Positions 11,201 through 23,000 of a stretch of 28,657 bases of DNA are shown here, piece by piece. The notes under the pieces were generated by a model that was not told the origin of the DNA, did no database searches, and worked only from the letters and a program-made list of their open reading frames with translations. Both the position numbers and the translations under genes were made by a program. The stretch comes from Schoenoplectus triqueter. Taxonomy: Eukaryota > Streptophyta > Magnoliopsida > Poales > Cyperaceae. The DNA lies in the NCBI GenBank assembly GCA_964058805.1, contig CAXKVV010001156.1, positions 1 to 28,657 on the forward strand. The letters run 5' to 3'. The stretch's first letter is position 1. Each line of letters starts with the position of its first letter.

Positions 11201-13865
11201 AGGAGAGGAGAGCCATAAACGGATTTAGATTAATGCATTTTGTACACCCGTCAAAAAAATAGAAAAAATTCTAAAAAATATAAAATTTAGTCTATAAACA
11301 TATTTTAATATAGAGAGATCACATAAACAGTTTGATTGGTCTTTTGAATTTGAAAATGAGAGATATGATGTAAAGTACAAAAATATTTTTGTACTTCTTG
11401 ACTCATCGTAGCATAACTATATATATATATATATATAGAGAGAGATAGAGAGTTAAGCTACAGTGCTACGCGTAGTACAGATAATCCGTGTGCTATGGTC
11501 CGTTTCTCCGTCTTCAAAGTTTAAATGGTCGATCTGACTGGTCAAAATGTTTTCCATATGAAAATCTAGTTTGGGACTAAATTTTATATTTTTTAAGGTT
11601 TTTTTTAAGATAGCTAGAAAATCACTTGATTTAATTATTATGAGCATACTAATTGAATCGCATTTTATACCGTGAATTATTGTATTTTGTATCATATCGT
11701 TAAGATACACTAAAGTTAACTTAAAATGAGTTAAAATAACTAATTATAATATATAGTGAAATTTTTTTTCATTTAAAAGTCATAATGTAACATTGTATCA
11801 CATTCATGCGGTATATACACTATGTGAGCAATACACATGAGCACAACTCCTAAAATAGCTCATGCAATAATTGAAATAACAGAAAGTATTATAATTAAAA
11901 AAATATTATTTATTATATTTAATTTAAATTTTTTTATCAAAAAATATTTTCTACACATATAATTTTCTTTGGAATTTAAAGTTTCATTTGCTTTCTTGAA
12001 TCTTGATATACAAATTAGATATTTAGTGTACTCTAAATTTTTAATGATTAGCAATAAAGTTGTAACTTATATAATTTCTTACATCAAATTTTATACTTTT
12101 TTTAAGATTTCAAATTTTATATTCAGATGAATCGACGTAGTGTTCCATGTCTTTCTTCACAAAAAGTTAATACAAGTATTATATGTTTCTTATGCACACG
12201 TCACAAGAATAAACAATCAGCCTCAATTTCTTAATAAACGAATTTATTAAGAGAGAGAATTCAAGGAGAATAAAACAAATTAATTTAATTGATCGTTACT
12301 CTGAATAAAATAAATTAATTTAATTGATCGTTACCGTGGCAGAATCCTATCCGATCCAAAAAACCCGTCTGAATCTAAACCCGATCTGAATCCGACCTGA
12401 TCTAATTTTTTAAGAAAGTCAAACTGATCCGACCCGATTCGAACTCAACCTGACCCGACCCGAATCAAAATCTATCAACGATCTGAAAAAACACAACATA
12501 TAAATTGACCCGACCCGATCTGATCCCGGCCCAACCCGATTTCTTCTAAAAAATCAAACTGAACCGATCCGTCCGATCCGAACCCGAACCTGAACCCGAC
12601 CCGACCCGACCAGACCGATTGCCACCTCTAATTACTCATACCCACTGCCTCCTCTCTCGCTCGTCTGGCTGTGTAGCTTCTCTTTTTGGTTAATTCTATT
12701 TCTTTCCGCCTTTTCTCTGGAGTCGCTAATGTCTGACTCTCTCCCGCTCGATCTGTGCCTCATCGCTAGAGTTTGTCGCTGGTTTTAATTCACCGCACAG
12801 AGAAAAAGGTAAAGTCATTGTCAAATTTTTACGAGTAATTTATGAGCCATTCAAAAGCAAAAGGAGTGATTTTACAAAATAAGAAAAAAATTTTAAAAAA
12901 TATAAAATTTGATCTCAACTAGATTTTCATATGGAAAACATTTTGACCGATTAAATTGACCATTTAAACTTTAAAAACGGAAAAATGAATCGTAACGTAC
13001 AGATTATCCATGCTACGCGTAGCACCGTAGCCCTCTCTCTCTATATATAATTTGCACTTAAATTTATTTGAAGATGGTTCACGTTATCATTCAGTGTTTG
13101 TATTGTTGATTTGATGCTTATACATTACTCTTTCTTGTTTAAGTGTGAATTTACATTATGATAATAGTAACATAATTGGTGTCACACAAAATACAAAATC
13201 ACATCTATGGTAATTATTCATGGTCACTAGTGGTTGCCTACCAATTGTACATTACTTGTTTTCTTTTTTTGCTGCAATTAATTACCATTCTCAATATAGT
13301 ATTTATTTCTGGATTGGAAACTTTGATTTGAATTCAAAATAAGAAGTAATTAATTGGGGTCAAAACTGAAATTAAGGGAAAATATCCTTCTCGACCTCAA
13401 TATAGAATTTTCAGCACTCAAAATAGCACTTCCATTTATAATATAGTATGGATATATATATAGAGAGTAAATCTACAGTGAGCTTAAACTCACGGAAGAT
13501 CTCTGTGAGTTTAGCTCAAAAAATATATCAAATGATCTTCAAATTTTAATTTTTCACTCTCATTAAATTTTTCATATTGAAATCTTGTGGGGTACAAAAA
13601 TTTGAGATGTTTCGAGTTTTCTAAGTCACTCTTTTTAATTTTTGAAAATCAGCTCTAAAAATAATAATAATATATTCAATATTTATATATTATTTTAAAA
13701 AATTAAAAAAAGCGACTTAGAAAAATCAAAACATCTCAAATTTTTGTACCCCATAAGATTTCAATATGAAGAATTTAATGAGATTGAAAAATCAAAATTT
13801 AGAAATTATTTGATATATTTTTTAAGCTAATCTCACGGATGTCTTCTGTGAGTTTAAACTCACCG

Positions 13866-13912
<47 letters not shown>

Positions 13913-15395
13913 AATATAATATAAATATAGATATAGATACCAGTAACATAATAGGAAGCGGCTGACAGGTTGGCATTATCGGGTTGGTACACAGTGCCAT
14001 CTTTAGCAGTTAAGGAGTTGGCTCCGCCGCATCTAATTGCGAATTTGGAATCTGAAAAGTTTGAAACATATTTAAGGTATAACATTTGTACAGGAAGGCT
14101 AAACTCTCATCTCTCTCAAAAAAAAAAAAAACATTTTGTACAGGAAGGATAATCAGCTGCAGTACAAGAGTGCTTCCTTTTATCTTCTTGTATATTGGTA
14201 CACAACTATACACTGAAGTGTTCTATGTCGGCAGAAATTAAATGTAATATTTTTGTTGTTGGGGTTTTGGGTGGGGGGTTTAAACTCACACCGAGGATTG
14301 TCCTTGAAGCATGGAATATCTCGCTGAAGGCATTTCAATCCAGATGGTAAAGCACTACAATTAATAGGAGAATTGATTAAATATGATAAACTATTGAACA
14401 TATACCAAATATTTATAATAGCATCATGTTAGATCGATTGATCTTATAAGAATTGAATGAGAAGTGAAGAACCTGCTGTCGGAGCTATCTAAGACAAAGT
14501 TATTGACCACCAAATTCCTTCAGGTTAAAAAGCAGAGAGCAAATTATGTTGCTTGAAAGAGAGATGCGTTTTTGCAGTATGTACAAATTAGAAACATTGC
14601 ACCAGTTATATTTACCAATGAAACCAAAATTTGTATCTCTGAGAGTACTTACAGGTATAGATTTATTCCATTGTTAACCCAAGATGGAAAACTGCCTGAG
14701 AGTTGGTTGTAAGACAAGTCACTGAAAAATGTATGTACAAATAGCGAACTTATACATGAATTTATATAATTGAAGATAATAAACATTCTATCACCTTATT
14801 AATAGATATAATTTTTATGATGTATTACATGTTAAGTAGAGAGGGGCTTTTTTCAGACGGCAAGCTTCCTGTGAGGCTATTGTTCCCTAGAAACCTGTCA
14901 AGAAAAAAAATATGAACACTCTTAAAAATCTTTAAAAAAAAGATTATGCAAATATTGGCGGACAAAAAAAATAGACTTCTTACAGGTAAGTGAGGTTGCC
15001 TAAATTAAAAAGAGACTGAGACAATTTGCCTGATATATTGTTGAAACTCAAATCTCTACAAGAAAGTAAAAAGATAATGGAATGAGCAGAACTATAAAAG
15101 TTGAAATGGAATTAGCAGAACTAAGTGGAATTTAAGCAATATTTTCTATTAAGAAATACTGATAAATATTTGAAAGAGAGATTCTTACAATTTCTGCATC
15201 TCATTGAATTGTGAGAAGTCATTAGGGAGAGAATCAGATATTTTGCAATTCCTCAAGATTCTACACTTAGGGAGAGAATCAGATATTAATAGTCTGATAC
15301 TTGGCGTCAGTTTATATTACTCTTTATAATCAGATTTTACACTTAGGGAGAGAATCAGATATTTTGAAAAGTTAACTCATGCAAGGAGCTTGTTG

Positions 15396-15441
<46 letters not shown>

Positions 15442-15844
15442 ATAGGCTATTGTGAAAACGTTTGCATTTCGAGCCCAAGTGCATACGGCTCAAATTTTAT
15501 TGTAACACGTCCGAAATTCAAAATTATCATTCTCATTAAATTCTTCATATCAAAATATTGAGGGATACAAAATTTTGGGGTATTTCGAGTTTTCTAAGTA
15601 TTTGTTTTGGATTTTTAAAAATCAGCACTAAAATAATAATAAAATATTGAATTGTTGTTGCTGATTTTCAAAAATCCAAAACAAATACTTAGAAAACTCA
15701 AAATACCCCAAATTTTTGTGTCACCCAATATTTTGATATGAAGAATTTAATGAGAATGATAATTTTGAATTTTGAATGTGTTATGATAAAATTTGAGACG
15801 TATGCACTTGAGCTCGAAATGCAAACGTTTTCACAATAGTCTAA

Positions 15845-15925
<81 letters not shown>

Positions 15926-16320
15926 CTATTGTGAAAACGTTTGCATTTCAGTCGATATGCAAACGCGTCAAAAAATATATTTTAAAATGTTAAAAAATTT
16001 AATTTATAATTTTCCATATGAAAACCATGTAGGATGCAAAAATTTGGAGCATTTTGAGTTCTTTAACCCACTCTTTTGAATTTTTCAAAAAAAATAACTC
16101 AAACATTGAATATTTATTATTATTTTTAGGGCTGTTTTTTCAAAAATTCAAAAGAGTAGCTTAAAAAACTCAAAATGCTCCAAATTTTTGTATTCCACAA
16201 GGTTTTCATATGAAGAATTTAATGAAAACCATAAATTAAAATTTTTGAGATTTTAAAATATAGTTTTTGATTCATTTATATATCGGCTAAAGTATAAATA
16301 TTTTCACAATAGTCTACCTC

Positions 16321-16365
<45 letters not shown>

Positions 16366-17001
16366 CTATAGTGCTTCGCGTCCGTATCTCAAATTTAAAA
16401 TTTCAAACGACCAATCCAAATCATTGAACATGATCTTCATATTGAAATATGTTTGGAGATCAAATTATATATATTTTTTATTATTTTTTTATTTTTTAGA
16501 TGGGTGAAAAATCACTAGTATTGGATGGTACAGAAATTATTAGATCATGTTCAATGATTTGGATCGACCGTTTGAACTTTTGAATTTTAGATATGGACGC
16601 GAAGCACAGGAGGTTTTGTGTTTCGCGAAGCACCATAGCCTCACTAAGTCGTGAAGTACAAAATATTTTTGTACTTCACATCGTATCTCTCATTTCCGAA
16701 TTTAAAACACTGATTCGACCGTTAAAAGTGTTCTCCATATTAAAATATATTTGGAGACCAAATTTTATATTTTTTAGAATTTTTTTCTCTTTTTTTTAGG
16801 GATGAAAATACATTAAATTTATGATTTTTTTAATAAGAACGATTTTCTAATCCTCAAAAAATAGAATTTTTTTTCTAAAAAATGTAAAATTTGGCCTCCA
16901 AATATATTTCAATATGAAGAACAATTTTAACGGTCGGATCAGTATTTTGAATTTGAAAATAAGAGATGCGACTTTGTACTTCGCGACTAACTGTAGCATA
17001 A

Positions 17002-17042
<41 letters not shown>

Positions 17043-20000
17043 AGATCATAAGAGCATTAAATGCAAGCTCCTTTGAGACATAGACCATACAAGGTGCTCA
17101 ATGATGACATGTTCTTAATGAAGTCCAGTGTAGAGCTACTGCCATCTATTATGTCACCAATCCGTCTGCATAGAGAAGAGAATCAGAGAATTTGATACGT
17201 TAAAAAGTTTTGATGCAACTATTTGCTTTCTTCATCATGTGTGTTCTTTTTCAAGGATTGATTCAACTACTTTTGTACACACTTTTCTTGTTCTGGAATA
17301 ATCATTTTCTATAATTTAGGTTAAATAGATTTGTGATCAAAATTTGTATTTCTATAACATATTAGTCTTTCAATCACAAGAACATGGTGTCTAGAAGAAA
17401 AGTTCTGCATCGAACTGATATATCGCTATATGGTTTATATTGGAGTGCTAACAGGTAGAATTGATCTGAAGACTGTACTCTCCATTTTAACTTGTGCATC
17501 TTCTGCTAATATGGCTTTACGTACATTTATTATTGAGGAGATGATTTTACTACTTACAGACTGGTTAATTTCACAAGATTGGCAAGATTTGAAGGAATAG
17601 GGCCTTCGAAAGAATTTCCTTGGAATCTCCTGGAAGTCACATGTACAAGTTAGAAAAGTTTTAAAATCATGTGATATAAATAAATTAAAATGAATATGTA
17701 TATTTTAGCACAATGTTAACAGAAATAATGACATGTTGTAGGATTAGAATCTTGTGCACACAATAATAAAATTCTCTTTATACTTGTATGTGGTACAGAC
17801 ACACTGGACCATCAGACATGCATATATGGAGGCATAGAAGGTATATGAAATAGGAACTTACAATTCTGTCATATTTGTCCAGCTGTTACCAATAAAATCT
17901 GGTATTTTTCCAGTGAATTCATTATCACTTGCCCACCTGGTAAGCGTTAAATTTTTCAGACATGATCAAAATCAATGAGAGAAGTGATCAAGAAAGAAGA
18001 ATGTAAGTTTCTGTAGAGAAGTTACAAGGTTTGCATATTTGTGAGCTTAGAGAGTGTTTGTGGAAATTCGCCCGAGAGACCTGAACTATCTATGTACCTA
18101 AAGAGTTGAAGCAATCATGATGTAGTTTAGTTACAGTATTATCAGCCCGCCTAAATATCTTTATTCATTCAATGAAATGTTAACTCATTACCATTTTTGA
18201 AGGGCACTCATGTTCCCAAATTCTTCAGGTATGGAACCATTGAAATAGTTAGTACCCATCCCCCTGAAGTAAACGTACCCAATGAATTAAACAATTCATT
18301 TTCATAATTTTGCACAATGAACATTTCAGACCTGAGAGATGAGCCGTTTGCATTTCGGGCCGAAATGCAAATGTTTTCATAATAGTATATCTCTCTACGG
18401 ATGACCTGTGTAATACAGACCGTTTCTCTGTTTTTAAAGTTTAAATGGTCGAACCAATCACTCAAAATGTTTTTTCATATATAAATCTAGTTCTTGACCA
18501 AATTTTATATTTTATATATTTTTATGACTATTTTTATATTATTAGAAAATTACATGATTTAATTATTATGAGTCATTTAAAATGAGTGATTTTTTAACAA
18601 TCTAAAAAAATAGTAAAATATTTTTTAATTATGGAAAAAATAGCCTTACAGAACAGTGAGTTGTTGAAGATTGCCCAACTCCTTTGGAATCGGACCCGAT
18701 AATGCATTGACACCAAAAGACCTGATTATTTTGGATGTAGAAATGTAACTATAGCAGTAGCCAAGCAAGTCTATACATAACAAACAAATATTTCATATAA
18801 TATAAAGTATTTGTAATTAGCAATAGCTCTTACAGGATTCGCAGCTGAGTCAGGTTCCCAATGAAAGCCGGCACAGAACCTGTTAAATAATTCCGATCAA
18901 CTTTCCTGAACCAAGAATTTAAAAATTAGTTACAAATTAAAAGTGGGTCAAACATAACATTTTAAGAACGCTGTAACTTCAATCATGGAGTTACAAATTA
19001 CATTTTCAGAAAAAAAAATTAAAGGAGAGTGTGTAAAATGTTTACTCATCTTCTTACAAATAATTGAGATATGTGAGATGCCGAAGTTCATCAGGAAAAG
19101 TACCTACCACTTCTTTTTTATACACTCTCCTGTTTTAATTGAAGGAACAAAACAAATATATTAAATAATAAAGAGGTTAAGTAATAAAGAGTCGGAGATA
19201 TTATATATCTACATTTAATGAGTATTATTCCAAAACATTGGTTGAGCATTATACAGACCATCTTTATTTATCAATCAAAATCTCATTTTCAAGTTGTTAG
19301 ATGAACTTACAGCCTGACAATATGACATGTTCTGCCGGAGTTGTGAGTACAATCGCACTTGATGCCTGGATTGAAGTCTGGATCATTGTCCAGATCTTTA
19401 CTGTCATCAATTGCCCACCCGCTACATGGATCACCAGTAGTGTTCCATGTCTTTGCTGGTGCCTGCACCCCCCACTTTGCCAGTATTGTATTTAATGCAG
19501 TTACTGCATCAGAAGAAATAATAAATAGATAATTGGACACACATTATGAATAGATGGTACAATTTGGCTAATTCACAGTATATAATCCAATTTAATTTAG
19601 TTTTCAGTGATTAGTACTGATAGCAATTAGGTCACTGTTAGCGATTTATTTATGAATGCTTCTCATCTCTAAAAAGTCGTCATCATAAACTCAAGATTTT
19701 CTATGTTTTCTAAAACTTTTCTATTGTATAAACCCAACATTTGCTGTTATAGGTGCCATACCTTCGGACACTATGCCAATGAATGCCCGAAAGCTTGAGT
19801 TCACTTTGTCGCCGAGTAAGATGATTATCTCGAGGACGAAGAGGAATGTGATAACAACAAAGAAGTGGTTTATGAGGCTAACCCGAGGATGTTGCTGGGA
19901 AAAGTTTAGTTGCACAAAGGCTGTGTATAGCGCCACCCACAAAAAAAATTAGAAGAGGCACGACATCTTTAAAACCCAGTGCTCTATCAATGGGAAGAAG

Positions 20001-23000
20001 TGCAACATGATCATAGACTCTGGAAGTTGGGATAACGTAATCTCCGAAGAAGCAGTAAGGAAGCTCAATTTGTCGACTTCGACACATCCTCACTCATACA
20101 AGCTCGGTTGGGTCAACAATGATGCTGAATTAATGGTCAATCAACGGTGTCAAGTTGATTTCTCTATTGGTCCACACTACTCGACAACTATTTGAGCAGA
20201 TGTAGTCCCGATGGATGCTTCGCACCTCATCTTGGGCCGACCATGGCAATTCGACAACCATGCCGTGTACAATGGTTGACAACATCTTTACTCCAGGAAT
20301 GCCACAGTGGAATTATGTGTCCGAGAGGAGGAATAGAACCTTGCTTGACATGGTTCATTCCATGATGAGTTAACGAACTTACCTTCCAATCTTTGGGGCT
20401 ATGCACTTGAAACCGCTGCATTTCTAATTAGCAAGGTTCCATCAAAATCCGTTGAAAAGATACCATATGAGATATGGTTTGGAAAGGTTTTAAATTTGTC
20501 CTTTCTTAAAATTTAAGGTTGCGAGTCTTATATCAAGATGTTGATGTGTGACAAGCTAGAACCCAAATCGGATAAATGTTTCTTTGTAGGTTATCCGAAG
20601 GAGACAAGGGGCTACTATTTCTATTATCCATCCGAGAATAAAATTATTGTTGCTCGTCATGCGGTATTCTTGGAGAAAGAATTTCTCTCAAGAGAAAGTA
20701 GTAGGAGTGAGACATCTCTTGAAGAGGTTCAAGAGACACCACTCAATGACATAATTCGAGGTGATTGTGTAACCTCGGCGTTGGATATGGAGGCTAGTGG
20801 GAGTACTGCTGAACATATTCCACAAGTGGTTGTGGAAGAAGTTCAAACATCACCACAAGAGCCTATGACACAAGTTCAAAATGAACTAAACCCACAAGGA
20901 GTTGTGGAAGAAGTACCTCAAGAAACATCAGTGCCCATTCTACGCAGGTCAACTAGGATAGTTCGTGCACCTGAGAGGTACATGAGACTTCATGAGGTGA
21001 CGGTGCTAGACACCGAAGATCCTATGACCTATAAGGAAGCGATGAGTAGGCTCGACTCTGATGAGTGGCTTAAAGCCATGAAATCAGAGATGCAATCCAT
21101 GTATGACGATCAAGTTTGGAGCTTGGTTGAACCACCTCAAGGGGTGAGACCCATTGAGAACAAGTGAATCTTCAAGTGGAAGATAGACATGGATGATAAT
21201 ATGACTGTGTACAAAGCACGGTTGGTAGCTAATGGCTTTCGTCAAATTCAAGGAGTTGATTATGATGAGACCTTTTCGTCCGTTGCTATGTTCAAGTCAA
21301 TTCGGATCCTTCTAGCTATTATCGCATTTTATAACTATAAAATATGATAAATGGATGTCAAAATCATATTTTTAAATGAGGATTTAGAAGAGGAAGTGTA
21401 TATGATACAACATGAGGTTTTTGTTGATCCTAAGAATGTTGGAAAAATATGCAAGCTTCAACGGTCCATTTATGGACTTATAAGCAAGTATCAAGGAATT
21501 GGAATATTCGCTTTGATAAAGAGAACAAAAGTTTGATTTTGTCAAATGCGAAAAGAAATCTTGTGTATATATGAAATTGAGTGGGAGCACAGTTATGTTT
21601 CTAGTCTTGTATGTGGATGACATACTTATGATTGGGAACGACATCTCCCTAATGGGATCTGTCAAGTCTTCATTGATGAAGGTGCTCGCAATGAAAGACT
21701 TGGGCGAGACCACCTATATATTAGGTATACGGATCTATAGAGATAGTTCTAAGAGGTTTATTGGATTAAGCCAGAATGCATACATTGATAAAGTGCTAAA
21801 AAGATTTAGCATGGAAGATTCCAAGAGGGGATTCTTACCTATATCACATGGTGTACATCTTAGCAAGACCCAGTGTCATTTGATTACTGGTGAGCAAGAA
21901 GATATGAGCAAGATATCATATGGTTTCGCTATTGGTTCTATCATGTACGCTATGATATGTACTCGCCCTGATGCCTCTCATGCTTTTAGCATAACAAGTA
22001 GATATTAGGCAAATCCCGATAAGACTCATTGGGAAGCTGTCAAAAATATCTTAAAGTACTTGATAAAGACTAAGGAGAGCTTCCTAGTATATGGAGGGGA
22101 GACTAACCTCATTGTAAGGGGTTACACAGACGCTAGTTTCCATTCAAACCCCGATGACTTAAAATCACAATCAGGATATGTGTTTATCCTCAATGGTAGT
22201 GCTGTGAGCTGAAAAAATTTTAAGCAAGAGACCACAACGGATTTAACCACTGAGGTTGAATATGTTGCTACATCAGAGGCAACAAAAGAGGGATGTTGGA
22301 TACGAAAGTTCATCATTGAGTTGGGTGTGGTAGCTAGCGTTGATGGACCGATTGAGCTTTATTGTGATAACAATGGAGAAATCGCATAGGCAAAGGAGCC
22401 AAGGTCACACCGAAAGTCAAAACATGTTCTACGACGTTATCATCTCATCCGTGAGATTATCGAGCGAGGGAGATGTTAAGGTTTGTAGGGTAGACACAGA
22501 AGCGAACACAATTGATCCACTGACAAAGCCCTTATCTCAAGCCAAGCATATGATGCATACTGCCTTCATGGGTATTAGGCGTATGACTGATTGGCATTGA
22601 CTAGAGGCTGTACATTTACTTTTCATTGGATGATTTATATTTTGTATTGACTGCTTGTTTAGAGTCAATGGATGATTGGCTCTAGTTCAAGTGAGAGATT
22701 GTTAGTGACATGTGTCATAGACCCAATCATTAGATGACTTATTTAGTTTATTAGTGGATGATTATATCATTTTGTCTCTTGAGTTAACATATTTTTGTGG
22801 AACATTCGTGTTGATGATTTGAATTGTAGAACTCCACTAATGAAATAAATATGACTACTCTAAACGTCTCCGATCTTGATAATTAGTAAGGAACACTAAT
22901 TGACCATTATAAGATCAGTGTGTGAGGTAGATGCTGACCAAGTTCTATAGGTCACTCGAGAAGGAGTTATCGATCTAATCACACAAGTGTATGCAAGGAG

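Larger units (their letters stand above)
11439..13048. mobile_element. Composite inverted-repeat element (about 1.6 kb) in intron 17
   Basis: The left terminal arm (about 11445-11600) has AGCTACAGTGCTACGCGTAG, TTTAAATGGTCGATCTGACT, TTTTCCATATGAAAATCTAG and AAATTTTATATTTTTTAA. The right arm (about 12885-13040) contains the inverse of each, ending in CTACGCGTAGCACCGTAGC. The arms are about 150 bp. Outside lie (TA)n GAGAGA on the left and CTCTCTCTATATATA on the right. The interior (about 11600-12880) has no transposase and holds a tandem repeat and a CCGACCCG-rich segment, so the element is non-autonomous and has gained unrelated DNA. I cannot assign a superfamily. Confidence 0.75.

Noticed and set aside
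10933..11262. Plus-strand open frame of 109 codons, Gly/Arg-rich
   Set aside because: It overlaps a minus-strand open frame in GC-rich low-complexity DNA. The Gly/Glu/Arg runs come from purine repeats and show no domain.
20007..20195. Ty3 protease frame as a host aspartic protease gene
   Set aside because: It follows a retroviral-type CCHC zinc knuckle, is interrupted by stops, and continues as Ty3 reverse transcriptase after the copia insertion.
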